Source: UBA7332 sp051652645
Lineage (GTDB): Bacteria > Bacteroidota > Bacteroidia > Bacteroidales > UBA7332
Assembly: GCA_051652645.1 (NCBI GenBank)
Contig: JBOFUP010000094.1
Span: 62,001-126,000, forward strand
Reading direction: 5' to 3'
DNA length: 64,000 nucleotides
The position numbers and the translations under genes are program-made. The notes beneath the pieces are model-generated. The model made no database searches and was not told the DNA's origin. It saw nothing but the letters and a program-made list of their open reading frames with translations. Positions 27,813 through 37,519 of this stretch are shown here, piece after piece. The stretch's first letter is position 1, and every line of letters starts with the position of its first letter.

Positions 27813-28643
27813 TTAAAGCAATTTATAGTCTTTAAGTAACGAGCTCATCTCTTGCTGTAGCTTGCTTGCCTCTTTACGAGCCGCTTGAGCAAAAGCCTCT
27901 GTAGAGTCGGCATATATTATCTGACGAGAACTATTAACTAATAGTCCACACTCACTATTCATCCCAAACTTAACAACATCTTGAAGACTTCCACCCTGCG
28001 CTCCTACACCTGGTACAAGTAAAAAGTGGTTTGGAGCTACCTTGCGAATATCAGCAAACATCTCTCCTTGTGTAGCACCAACAACATACATCATCTGATC
28101 ATCAGTTGCCCAATTTTGAGTTGTGCGTAGAACCTTCTCAAAGAGCCTCTCACCAGACTCATCACTCATAAATTGGAAATCTTTTGAGCCTTTATTTGAT
28201 GTTAGTGCTAGAACAATGACCCACTTCTCAGGATAAATCAAGAAAGGCTTAACACTATCCTCTCCCATGTAAGGAGCTACTGTTACTGAGTCAATATCCA
28301 AGTGGTCAAAGAAGCTTCGAGCATACATCTCTGAAGTATTTCCTATGTCACCCCTCTTGGCATCCGCAATGATAAATTGATCTGGATAGTTCTCCTTAAT
28401 GTAACGAACAGTCTTCTCAAAAGCTACCCACCCTGCAACTCCTAAACTCTCATAAAAAGCAAGATTAGGCTTGTAAGCTACACAAAGGTCTGCTGTTGCA
28501 TCAATTATAGCTTTATTAAAAGCAAAAATTGGATCTTCTTGATCTCTAAGGAATTGAGGAATCTTCTCAATATCCGTATCTAAACCTACACAAAGGAAAG
28601 ATCCCTTTTTGCGTATATTCTCAAATAACTGCTTCTTGTTCAT
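27813..28643 (-). CDS. pyrF: Orotidine 5'-phosphate decarboxylase
   Basis: Decarboxylates OMP to UMP, the last step of de novo pyrimidine synthesis. The long type (276 residues, PyrF type 2) has a substrate start SFLCVGLDTD, the catalytic lysine pattern IIADAKRGDIGNTSEMYA, SVTVAPYMGEDS, and the phosphate loop VPGVGAQGG. The start follows prfA after 30 bp on the same strand, so a prfA-pyrF transcript is likely. Confidence 0.95.
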   Translation of the reverse strand: MNKKQLFENIRKKGSFLCVGLDTDIEKIPQFLRDQEDPIFAFNKAIIDATADLCVAYKPNLAFYESLGVAGWVAFEKTVRYIKENYPDQFIIADAKRGDIGNTSEMYARSFFDHLDIDSVTVAPYMGEDSVKPFLIYPEKWVIVLALTSNKGSKDFQFMSDESGERLFEKVLRTTQNWATDDQMMYVVGATQGEMFADIRKVAPNHFLLVPGVGAQGGSLQDVVKFGMNSECGLLVNSSRQIIYADSTEAFAQAARKEASKLQQEMSSLLKDYKLL

Positions 28644-28673
28644 GATTAGTTAGGTGTTATCAATTATATATGA

Positions 28674-29759
28674 TTATAGTTCACTCTCTTTAAGCCTCTC
28701 TGCATTTTCAGCAATGATTAGCTGGTCTATTATACCCTGAACTTCGCCATCAATGACTGAACTCAAATTATATAGAGTAAGGTTGATTCTGTGATCTGTA
28801 ACACGCCCCTGAGGATAGTTATAGGTTCTGATCTTAGCCGATCTGTCACCACTAGAGACCATAGTCTTACGCTTTGATGCTATTTCGTCCAACCACTTCT
28901 GATACTCAATGTTATATATCCTTGATCTAAGCTCTGTTAGTGCTTTTGCTTTGTTCTTAAGCTGAGATTTCTCATCTTGACAAGACACGGCTATACCAGT
29001 TGGAATATGCACTACACGAACTGCTGAATATGTTGTATTTACCGACTGTCCACCATTACCAGATGCACAGAATGTATCAATACGAATATCGCTATCATTA
29101 ATAACAACATCCACCTCATCAGCTTCTGGTAGTACTGCAACTGTAGCAGCAGAAGTATGAACACGACCTTGCGTTTCTGTTGCAGGTACACGTTGTACAC
29201 GATGTACACCAGACTCATACTTCAGTATACCATACACCCCATCGCCTGACACTGTGAATATTATCTCTTTATATCCTCCTGATGTTCCCTCACTTACACT
29301 CGTAACCTCAGTACGCCATCCCTTAGATTCGCAATACTTCGTATACATCCTGAAAAGATCACCAGCAAAAATAGCAGCTTCATCACCGCCGGTACCACCT
29401 CTAATCTCAACTATTGCGTCCTTGCCATCCTGAGGATCTGCAGGTACAAGAAGCATCTTAATCTCCTCCTCCATATCCGGGATCTGTGACTGACAACTAT
29501 CAAGTTCCTCTTTAGCCATCTCTCTAAGATCAGCATCACTCTCAGTTTCCAATATCTCACGAGCCTCTTGAATTCCATCAAGTGCTCTTTTATAGCTATT
29601 TCTAGCATCGACAATCTTTTCTAGATCACGATACTCTTTATTGAGTTTCACATAACGCTTCATATCACCAATCACAGATGGATCAGTAATTAATGTAGCC
29701 ACCTCTTCAAATCTTGTCACAAGCCCTTCGAGCTTTTGTAATAGTGTAGTTTCGCTCAT
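28674..29759 (-). CDS. prfA: Peptide chain release factor 1
   Basis: Recognises UAA and UAG stop codons and triggers peptide release. The reading motif is PAT (RVPATETQGR, near 191), which marks RF1; RF2 has SPF. The catalytic GGQ lies in CASGNGGQSVN near 235. At 361 residues it is full length. It is followed by pyrF. Confidence 0.97.
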   Translation of the reverse strand: MSETTLLQKLEGLVTRFEEVATLITDPSVIGDMKRYVKLNKEYRDLEKIVDARNSYKRALDGIQEAREILETESDADLREMAKEELDSCQSQIPDMEEEIKMLLVPADPQDGKDAIVEIRGGTGGDEAAIFAGDLFRMYTKYCESKGWRTEVTSVSEGTSGGYKEIIFTVSGDGVYGILKYESGVHRVQRVPATETQGRVHTSAATVAVLPEADEVDVVINDSDIRIDTFCASGNGGQSVNTTYSAVRVVHIPTGIAVSCQDEKSQLKNKAKALTELRSRIYNIEYQKWLDEIASKRKTMVSSGDRSAKIRTYNYPQGRVTDHRINLTLYNLSSVIDGEVQGIIDQLIIAENAERLKESEL

Positions 29760-29808
29760 TCCGTTATCTATCGTCTCTTAATTCATTGCATGGTTGCAAA
29801 ATATGACG

Positions 29809-29816
29809 CAAAGATA
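29809..29816 (-). promoter_or_regulatory. -7 element upstream of prfA
   Basis: TATCTTTG on the minus strand fits TAnnTTTG, 49 nt before the start codon. The -33 position has no TTG. Confidence 0.4.
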
Positions 29817-29931
29817 CAAATTTGGTATGATAATAGATTGCTTTAATATGTATCAGTTCCAATTAATTTTACATAAACAAAGGCAACGACATATAGAGTG
29901 TGATAAAAACATGAATTTAACAGCATAAGAA

Positions 29932-29969
29932 AAGCACAGCTAGACTTTGAATCAGTACTAGCTATGCTT
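29932..29969 (-). terminator. Terminator of clpC
   Basis: A 12-bp stem with one mismatch (29932-29943 with 29958-29969) begins 10 nt past the clpC stop. Confidence 0.6.
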
Positions 29970-29979
29970 AAACTTTTTA

Positions 29980-32523
29980 TTAACTAATGTTATTGTGAAC
30001 TATCTCAAAGCTTAACTCTTTTGAATCTTGATCTGAAACATTAATTACAATGCAATCACCTACAGTAAGAGAGTTTGAGAGTATCATCTCAGCTAATCCA
30101 TCTTCAAGATATCGCTGTATTGCTCTCTTAAGTGGACGAGCTCCAAACTGCACATCATATCCCTGCAATACCAAGAACTCTTTAGCTTGATCTGTTACTT
30201 GTATCTCATACCCTAAAGAATTTATGCGCTTTATGAAGCCCTTCAACTCCAAATCAACAATCCTCAGTATAGATTCCTTAGAGAGTTGATCAAACATGAT
30301 AATATCATCTATACGGTTCAAAAACTCTGGGGCAAAAGCCTTATTTAGAGCTTTTTGAATCACCCCTCTTGAAAAATCTTTTGAAGATGCTTGAGTCGTC
30401 TGAAACCCTACACCATGTCCGAACTCTTTAAGTTGTCTGGTTCCAATATTGGAGGTCATAATAAGCACTGTGTTTTTAAAATCAATTTGCCTACCTAGAC
30501 TATCAGTCAAACGCCCCTCATCAAGCACTTGAAGGAGAAGATTAAACACATCTGGGTGCGCCTTCTCAATCTCGTCTAGGAGAACTACAGAATATGGCTT
30601 ACGTCTAACCTTTTCAGTTATCTGACCACCCTCTTCATATCCAACATACCCCGGAGGTGCTCCTATTAAGCGTGACACAGAGAATTTCTCCATATACTCA
30701 CTCATATCAATACGTATAAGAGAATCTGCTGAGTCAAAAAGATACTCTGCTAATTTTTTAGCTAGATAAGTCTTACCTACTCCTGTTGGTCCCAAAAACA
30801 TAAAAGTTCCAATTGGGCGATTAGGGTCCTTTAGACCAACACGGCTTCGCTTAATAGCTTTGGCGATCTTATCAACAGCATCATCCTGTCCAATTATTGA
30901 ACCTCTAAGAACCTCCCCCATCTTTAGGAGTTTAGCATTCTCGGTTTCTGCTATCTTCTGAACTGGCACTCCAGACATCAATGCTATTGTATCAGCAATA
31001 TCTTCTTCACTAACTGTCTCCCTATTCTTATCCATCTCCTTTTCCCACTCTTGCCTTATCTTATCCATTTCGGTTGTAACACTACGCTCCTTATCCCTAA
31101 AGCTAGCGGCCAACTCAAAATTTTGAGATATTACAGCTTCATCTTTCTGCTTACGAATCTGCTCAAGTCTATGTTCAATCTCTTCCAACTCCTTAGGTAC
31201 CACAATATTTGTCAAATGAGCACGCGCACCTGCCTCATCAAGAGCATCTATAGCCTTGTCTGGGAATGCTCTATCACTTATATACCTGTCTGTTAGAAAC
31301 ACACAAGCCTTTATAGCATCTTCTGTGTAATTGACATTGTGGTGATCTTCGTACCTTGATTTTATGTTATTTAGAATCACAAGAGTCTCTTCTGAGGTGG
31401 TTGGTGAGACAATTATCTTCTGAAACCTCCTCTCCAAAGCACCATCTTTCTCTATATTCTTACGGTACTCATCAAGTGTTGTAGCACCAATACACTGCAC
31501 CTCACCTCTTGCTAGAGCAGGCTTGAGGATATTTGCAGCATCTAAAGACCCACCTCCACCTCCTGTACCAACAATAGTATGAAGTTCATCTATAAATAGA
31601 ATAATATCTGGATTTCTCTTCAGCTCATTAAGTATAGATTTCATTCTCTCTTCAAACTGCCCTCTATACTTAGTACCAGCAACAACAGAGGCCATATCAA
31701 GAGTAATAACCCTTTTATCAAAAAGAATCCGAGAGACTCTCTTTTGAGCTATCCTCAATGCCAAACCCTCTACGATTGCAGACTTACCAACGCCTGGCTC
31801 TCCAATTAAAACAGGATTATTTTTCTTTCGACGACATAGAATCTGAGCTAGCCTCTCAATCTCTTTATCTCTACCAACAATAGGATCAAGATGATTATTC
31901 TCAGCAGCCCTAGTCAAATCTGTACCAAAATTATCTAGTACTGGTGTATCTTTTATCCCTTTTGCTGTAGCATCACTTTGGGAAGAACTAAAGCTATTGG
32001 AAGAACCTAATCCCCCGTTCTTATGCTCATCATCATCATCCTCATCCGTAAAACCAGCAATTGGGGTAGTCTTATTTAACTCCTGTGAACTCTCACTTCT
32101 ACGAAGCATCTCGTAAACTTCGACATAAGAGACTTCATTTTTTGAAAGAATATTCTTTGCCATATTATTATCCTCTTTTAATATTGCCAATAGCAGATGT
32201 TCTGTATTTGTGGTTGAAGAGCGAAGTAATTTAGATTCAAGTCTACTGATTCTAAAGATCCTTTCAGACAAATCACTAATTAATATAGCTTCGTCACTAT
32301 CAACAACAGTTTGATCCTTTAAGATAGTATCCTCGATCTCTGAATATAGAGCATCGACATCTACAGACAGTAACTCTATAACATTAATAGCTCTATTGAA
32401 CCCCTGTTTTATTATACCTAGAAGTATATGTTCAGGCTCTACCATGATTGAATTCAATCGTTTAGCCTCACTTAAACTCAGCTCCCTTATATTTATTACT
32501 TGCTGTGAATAGTTATATTCCAT
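29980..32523 (-). CDS. clpC: Clp protease ATP-binding subunit ClpC
   Basis: A hexameric unfoldase feeding substrates to ClpP. The N-domain (1-150, starting YSQQVINIRELSLSEAKRL) is followed by the first AAA+ module with Walker A GEPGVGKSAIVEG near 240. The middle domain contains a UVR-like motif (DEAVISQNFELAASFRDKE), which marks ClpC rather than ClpB. The second AAA+ module has GPTGVGKTYLAKKL near 577 and ends with a ClpB_D2-small domain. At 847 residues it is normal. It lies 57 bp downstream of tamB on the same strand. Confidence 0.93.
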   Translation of the reverse strand: MEYNYSQQVINIRELSLSEAKRLNSIMVEPEHILLGIIKQGFNRAINVIELLSVDVDALYSEIEDTILKDQTVVDSDEAILISDLSERIFRISRLESKLLRSSTTNTEHLLLAILKEDNNMAKNILSKNEVSYVEVYEMLRRSESSQELNKTTPIAGFTDEDDDDEHKNGGLGSSNSFSSSQSDATAKGIKDTPVLDNFGTDLTRAAENNHLDPIVGRDKEIERLAQILCRRKKNNPVLIGEPGVGKSAIVEGLALRIAQKRVSRILFDKRVITLDMASVVAGTKYRGQFEERMKSILNELKRNPDIILFIDELHTIVGTGGGGGSLDAANILKPALARGEVQCIGATTLDEYRKNIEKDGALERRFQKIIVSPTTSEETLVILNNIKSRYEDHHNVNYTEDAIKACVFLTDRYISDRAFPDKAIDALDEAGARAHLTNIVVPKELEEIEHRLEQIRKQKDEAVISQNFELAASFRDKERSVTTEMDKIRQEWEKEMDKNRETVSEEDIADTIALMSGVPVQKIAETENAKLLKMGEVLRGSIIGQDDAVDKIAKAIKRSRVGLKDPNRPIGTFMFLGPTGVGKTYLAKKLAEYLFDSADSLIRIDMSEYMEKFSVSRLIGAPPGYVGYEEGGQITEKVRRKPYSVVLLDEIEKAHPDVFNLLLQVLDEGRLTDSLGRQIDFKNTVLIMTSNIGTRQLKEFGHGVGFQTTQASSKDFSRGVIQKALNKAFAPEFLNRIDDIIMFDQLSKESILRIVDLELKGFIKRINSLGYEIQVTDQAKEFLVLQGYDVQFGARPLKRAIQRYLEDGLAEMILSNSLTVGDCIVINVSDQDSKELSFEIVHNNIS

Positions 32524-32580
32524 ATAGTAAACTCAATAATTTAAGTACAACAAAAAAAGAGTAAAGAACGTTCTCTCATA

Positions 32581-35500
32581 CTACTCTTCTTCTATTGCTG
32601 ACTTCCTAATTTTTGCTCTCAAATATCTAATAATATTATCAAAATCCCTCTTATACATCACTCCTAAGCCTTGAGTAGTAAGTGAAGATTTTAAGTAACT
32701 TAGCCTATCATTAGTTTTATTATACCCCTTCAGTCTAAGATATCCTGATTTTGTCAACTTATACTCAACATCAATATCCCCAATGAAGTTATTCTGCGAC
32801 TTAGGATTATCTCTATAACCAAAGTTGCCATTAATTAATAACCTATTATTCAATAATTGGCTTGAAAGAGCCAACTCAACCTCAATATCAGAGAAATCGC
32901 CCTTATCAGATCTAATGTTAGTTCCGACGTTCCAGTTACTACTAACTTGTCTTAATATATTATTAAGTTGAGCTGAGATTGTCGAACTAGCAATAGCCGA
33001 CAATTCATTTCTTTGACCACTATTAGCATAATCTGGAGTGTAGAATTTATTTAGAAGAAGGAGATAAATAATCTGTTGGTTGAGCATCTCTGGTGATCCA
33101 ATCAAACTCTTCACTCGCCTATTAACATCATCAGAATTAGATGGGAGTGACACGTCAAAGCTTAAGTCTGGCTGCATCATATCTCCTCGTATATTCATTA
33201 AACAGTGAACCGGAACATTAGTTCTACTAATATCTCTGTCCGTAGCAAATGACTCATCTAGATCTGTCAAATTAGCCGTAAGAGAGTAGATAGCTTTGAT
33301 ATCTAACTCCGCTGCCATTGGATCTCCTCTAAATGAGACATTACTTCCATCTTGAATAGAAAAGTCTCTATTAAAGAGATTCTGAAGATTAAAGTTATAC
33401 GAACCATTCTCTATCTCATATGCCCCGTATAATTTCACTTCGTCTTCAATAGAAGAATAGGTTAATCTCAAAGCACCATTACCATTAGTTTTAATTTTAT
33501 CACCAGTCACATCATCCATAATTAGATATAGTGTAGCCTCTGGTGTCACATCAACTTGAATATCAATATTAATAGCTGTTCTTCCTGCATCTAATGTAGA
33601 GACTACGTTGGATGTCGAAACTATTGGAAAATTCTCACTTCCAAACCTATTCTTAGGTTCAAAAGTAATAAATTGATACTCATTAGCAGTTGCACTACTA
33701 CTCAGAGAAAATGTGAAATGCGAACTTGGCTCTGTCCTCCCATTTAAGCTTATATTAACTTCTTTTGTGTCTCCTGTTATCTCACCTTTACCAGAGGCGT
33801 ATACGACACCATGAAAAAGATCATTATTACTACTAGTGGTATTAAAGACCAACATATTCTGGGGAAGAAGCGTGATATTATATTTTAGATCTTGAAATCC
33901 ATCATGAGTTATCTCTCCACTTGCACTACCTCTACCCCCTTTCATGTCGCTAAAACTTATATCCTTAAACCAAAAACGTCTAGGTTCTAAATAGAGTGTA
34001 TCATTAACTATATACGTACTATTTAAATAGTCTATTCCAAATGATGTGTTTTCTAGATAAGCCTTCCCACTTAGAGCTAGCTTTGAAAATCTACCATAAA
34101 GAGAAACCCTTCCAGAAGCCATACCAGACAAATCAGAGAAAATAGATTTCGTAAACTCATCAATGAACGACACATTTAGCCTATTTGCATCAAATGAGAG
34201 ATTAAGAGAGTCCCTAGTAGGAAATATGTATCCGTCAACTGAAGTATTTGCCCCTGCTTCAGATGATATATTACCCAACATAAATATCCCTTTATTCTCA
34301 TTATTCCAAGAACTATTCAGCTCCAAATCCCCTAATAGAGCTTCATTAAACTTAAAGCTCTTAACTCTAAAATTATCCGTTGAAATCTGAGGCATCCCAG
34401 TAAAATGACTAAGAACGAAATCCCCAGTAGCTACACCTCCAAAATTTACTCTTTTAAGATTCACCATCTCAAATATGTAATCTAGATTTATAGATTGAAG
34501 ACCCAAACTAAGCCTATCTTTTTCATAGGATGATGCCCTCCCATTGATTCGAACAAACTGATTTGCATGAGATATCTCAAAACCTTTAACATCAACAACC
34601 CCTGAATCGGCAACTATCGTTGCAGGTGCAACCTTCCAAAGAGTATCATTTAAAATCATATTAGTTGGAATAACATCTGCAACTATCCTCATTCTTTGAC
34701 GGCTATCCCTTCTTAATTTAGTAGTCCAAGCGATCTCACCTCCGAAAGTCTCCTTTGAGGAATTAAAGGCCAAAAATCTACTATATATAGAATCTGCTGA
34801 AGCTGAAATGTCTCCTGAAAGATTAATAACCTTCTGCTTCCTATTAATAAATGTACTACTCACCTTCAACCGAGGGTCACCACCAAGCTGTACAAACGAA
34901 AGCCTTAACTTCTCAAGCCTACTAGAGGCAAATGCAATATGAGGGGACGTAACAATAGCCTCAATAATATTGTTAGCATTATCAATCCTGCCATCCAAGT
35001 CTACATACTCAGGAATTGTAATTGGAAGATTAAATATTTTAGAAATCTTATCTACGCTCTTTACTCTAATAGAAAAATCCATTCTATTGCTCTGCAGCAA
35101 TGACGAGTTTGCCCCGTTGGGGAAAAGAGATGGAAGCTCCGTTGAAAGTATACGTTTTGCGTCATCTAACAGTTTGGTAATATTAAAGTCACCCTTTAGC
35201 TTACCATTAACAAATTCTGATTCTATAACAATTTGTTTATTTCGAGTTGCACACTCTGATCTAAGAATGAAATTATCCACATAAAAAGTATCTATATCAT
35301 TCCTAAGTGAGAAATCCTTTATCTCAACATTTCCTATCATACTGTTTGGAAGCTCACCTTTTAGATTAGCCCCTATATATCCAGTAAAAGTAGTATTCTT
35401 ATTCTGTTTAGTTAAGTTTAAAAGATCGCTATTTAGTTCTGAAAACTTAGCCTGCAGCTCTATCTTGCTATTTTTAGATCTCCAATCAGCAAAACTCCAT

Positions 35501-36933
35501 TGAGCACTCAAATAACCATTTAGATCATTAAGCTCAATTTTGCCACTCATTTTTGTCTCTCTCAAATCAGCTTGAAACTGAACATTACGATAGTGATAAT
35601 CTCTAAAATCAAAATCGAACAACTCACCTTGACATGAAATAATAGGAGATCTACTCCTTTCTAAGTTCCCTTTTAAATCAACCCAAACATTTGCCTCCCC
35701 AAAAGGGTTTTGGTCAGGTAATATCTCTCCGAGCATAACTTTATCCGCCTTCAACTCTCCTTCAAAAGTAAGCAAACCCTTATCCCAGTCTGACTGAACC
35801 TCCACCTTAGTTTCTACTCTTCCAACATCACTACTAAGCTGGCCATTAGCAATGAAGTCGTTATAGAAGCCACTCACGCCGCCAGAGAATTGAACAATGC
35901 CAGCCTTGTCACACAATTCAGAAATCATACGACTGCTCTTTGTAAAGTTCTTCACAATAGAAGTGGTCATCTCTGGTGTAAGATACAACGTATTAACTCC
36001 TCCATAAAAATATGCAGATCGCCATTTGGTAAAACCACTCATCCTAAAGTTTGCATCGAGATAAAAATAATCCTGTGCTGAGAGCTCAAACTGAGTAATG
36101 CTCATATCATTAATAGGACCACTAGCTAATGCTCTGAGTTTGACTGAAAAAGGGAAAAGGGAAAAGGCAGGATTAATTGCAGACAAATCATCCATCTTGA
36201 TAAAAGATGGTCTAATCTCAAATCTAATATTTGCACTATCAGCCAAAACACTTAACTCCTCTTTAGTCAAAGAAAAAAGCGATTTACGACTATTATCTCT
36301 TGGCAAAGAGCTCATATCTACTGTAATCGGAGCTAGATTAATAGAACTATTAGGCAGCGACAACTCAAAATCACTCAAGGATATAGAATCCTTATTACCA
36401 ATCATTTCGAAAGCTATCTTGCGCAATTCAAAACCTGACTTATCAAGAAAGCTCAATCTCTTAACTCTACTGTTTATTGTATCTCCTGATAGAGTACGAA
36501 GAGATACTGAAGCTAAAAGATTTTCTATAGAGATATGATGTTTATTGAAGAGTTCAGGTGTTTCAGGCTCTGAATTAACGTTATAATTAAACTTCCCTCG
36601 CCTGAGTAAAATTGACCTCAACTGTAACTCTACAAGCCCCTTGTCTCTTTTGCTTTTTGGTTTAAGCTTATTAATAATAGGCTGAATATTAAGTGGTGAT
36701 GTAAGACTATCTCTTCCAAGAGTTAGATTAAAAGAGAACAATTGAATGTTATTTACCACCAATCTTTTGCTAAGAAGAGGCATCAGCTCAAGGTTTGCAC
36801 TTAGTTTATTAGCTGTAAGGATAGTATCAACACCCTCGTTAAGAGTAACTACAACATCACGAAGGATAACTTTATTGAATAATTGAGGAGATGCATCACG
36901 GAGTGTTACATTAGCATTTAGGAGAGAGGACAA
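32581..36933 (-). CDS. tamB: TamB-like translocation/assembly module (DUF490), annotated from a TTG start
   Basis: A very long, repetitive beta-rich protein (1450 residues from the TTG at 36933). It ends with the conserved TamB/DUF490 domain: FSIQDGSNVSFRGDPMAAELDIKAIYS, MNIRGDMMQPDLSFDVSLPS, and LNNRLLINGNFGYRD. TamB-type proteins span the periplasm and move lipids or assemble outer-membrane proteins. They need an N-terminal membrane anchor, and none is present downstream of the TTG. An in-frame anchor is encoded upstream (36934-37074; see the separate entry), so the TTG is probably not the true start. It precedes clpC by 57 bp. Confidence 0.8.
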   Translation of the reverse strand: MSSLLNANVTLRDASPQLFNKVILRDVVVTLNEGVDTILTANKLSANLELMPLLSKRLVVNNIQLFSFNLTLGRDSLTSPLNIQPIINKLKPKSKRDKGLVELQLRSILLRRGKFNYNVNSEPETPELFNKHHISIENLLASVSLRTLSGDTINSRVKRLSFLDKSGFELRKIAFEMIGNKDSISLSDFELSLPNSSINLAPITVDMSSLPRDNSRKSLFSLTKEELSVLADSANIRFEIRPSFIKMDDLSAINPAFSLFPFSVKLRALASGPINDMSITQFELSAQDYFYLDANFRMSGFTKWRSAYFYGGVNTLYLTPEMTTSIVKNFTKSSRMISELCDKAGIVQFSGGVSGFYNDFIANGQLSSDVGRVETKVEVQSDWDKGLLTFEGELKADKVMLGEILPDQNPFGEANVWVDLKGNLERSRSPIISCQGELFDFDFRDYHYRNVQFQADLRETKMSGKIELNDLNGYLSAQWSFADWRSKNSKIELQAKFSELNSDLLNLTKQNKNTTFTGYIGANLKGELPNSMIGNVEIKDFSLRNDIDTFYVDNFILRSECATRNKQIVIESEFVNGKLKGDFNITKLLDDAKRILSTELPSLFPNGANSSLLQSNRMDFSIRVKSVDKISKIFNLPITIPEYVDLDGRIDNANNIIEAIVTSPHIAFASSRLEKLRLSFVQLGGDPRLKVSSTFINRKQKVINLSGDISASADSIYSRFLAFNSSKETFGGEIAWTTKLRRDSRQRMRIVADVIPTNMILNDTLWKVAPATIVADSGVVDVKGFEISHANQFVRINGRASSYEKDRLSLGLQSINLDYIFEMVNLKRVNFGGVATGDFVLSHFTGMPQISTDNFRVKSFKFNEALLGDLELNSSWNNENKGIFMLGNISSEAGANTSVDGYIFPTRDSLNLSFDANRLNVSFIDEFTKSIFSDLSGMASGRVSLYGRFSKLALSGKAYLENTSFGIDYLNSTYIVNDTLYLEPRRFWFKDISFSDMKGGRGSASGEITHDGFQDLKYNITLLPQNMLVFNTTSSNNDLFHGVVYASGKGEITGDTKEVNISLNGRTEPSSHFTFSLSSSATANEYQFITFEPKNRFGSENFPIVSTSNVVSTLDAGRTAINIDIQVDVTPEATLYLIMDDVTGDKIKTNGNGALRLTYSSIEDEVKLYGAYEIENGSYNFNLQNLFNRDFSIQDGSNVSFRGDPMAAELDIKAIYSLTANLTDLDESFATDRDISRTNVPVHCLMNIRGDMMQPDLSFDVSLPSNSDDVNRRVKSLIGSPEMLNQQIIYLLLLNKFYTPDYANSGQRNELSAIASSTISAQLNNILRQVSSNWNVGTNIRSDKGDFSDIEVELALSSQLLNNRLLINGNFGYRDNPKSQNNFIGDIDVEYKLTKSGYLRLKGYNKTNDRLSYLKSSLTTQGLGVMYKRDFDNIIRYLRAKIRKSAIEEE

Positions 36934-37078
36934 TTCTCTGGCAGTAAAAAGGGTGACCTGTCGCTTAACAGTTGGTACACTAAGCAGCAGGAAAAGCAGT
37001 CCATAGAGGAGAAACGAAAACCCTAGGAGTAAATATATTATATTTTTTAATGTTTTTATATCTTTAAAATTTTAACAT
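36934..37078 (-). other. N-terminal coding extension of tamB with a one-base frame offset after the ATG
   Basis: In the tamB frame, codons from 37071 down to 36934 encode NFKDIKTLKNIIYLLLGF then SFLLYGLLFLLLSVPTVKRQ, a clear signal anchor joined to the tamB start. No ATG, GTG or TTG precedes it in frame. An ATG at 37078-37076 opens ATG TTA AAA TTT TAA and is offset by one base. Removing one base from the A4T4 tract gives MLKFKDIKTLKN and a complete protein. A TAACTTTG promoter element at 37116-37109 supports translation from this ATG. Confidence 0.65.
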
Positions 37079-37108
37079 TGCACACTTATCATAACTATAC
37101 TCTCGTTG

Positions 37109-37116
37109 CAAAGTTA
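37109..37116 (-). promoter_or_regulatory. -7 element of tamB
   Basis: TAACTTTG on the minus strand lies 30 nt upstream of the out-of-phase ATG at 37078. This places the transcript start just before that ATG, not before the TTG at 36933. Confidence 0.5.
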
Positions 37117-37399
37117 GTTTTTTTGAACTATCTACCCTCTTTCAGTGTCAAATTTTACTTACAATACCTAGCACAGAAGATACTTATATCATATTCTAAT
37201 TTATATTATGAAGCGACAATAAACGAAGTGGGATTATATCGATGATGAAATTATACAAAATGAGAAATTATTGAGAAACTAGAGATTTGCAACTAAGATA
37301 AAAAACAAGTACTCCAACAACTAATATAGTTCTATAGTGCATAATGTATCAAAATGTCACTAATTGAGATCAAATTAACGTACTTATAAATAATAAACC
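37117..37399. other. Intergenic gap between tamB and galM
   Basis: Apart from the flanking tamB and gal promoter elements I see nothing recognisable in this part of the 441-bp divergent gap. It is AT-rich with no stem, repeat or plausible small gene. Confidence 0.5.
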
Positions 37400-37430
37400 T
37401 TTGCATTTACGAATAATTATTCTATTTTTG
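37400..37430 (+). promoter_or_regulatory. Promoter of the gal operon
   Basis: TTTG at 37400-37403 and TATTTTTG at 37423-37430 are exactly 19 nt apart, a textbook Bacteroidota promoter. It leaves a leader of about 80 nt before galM. Confidence 0.75.
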
Positions 37431-37519
37431 AAGCAAGATTCATATTGGAGCAAAATAGCTCCATCAATATGACTCACTAACAACAAAGAGAAAACCACCT
37501 TATCATCTTAAGTTTACTT

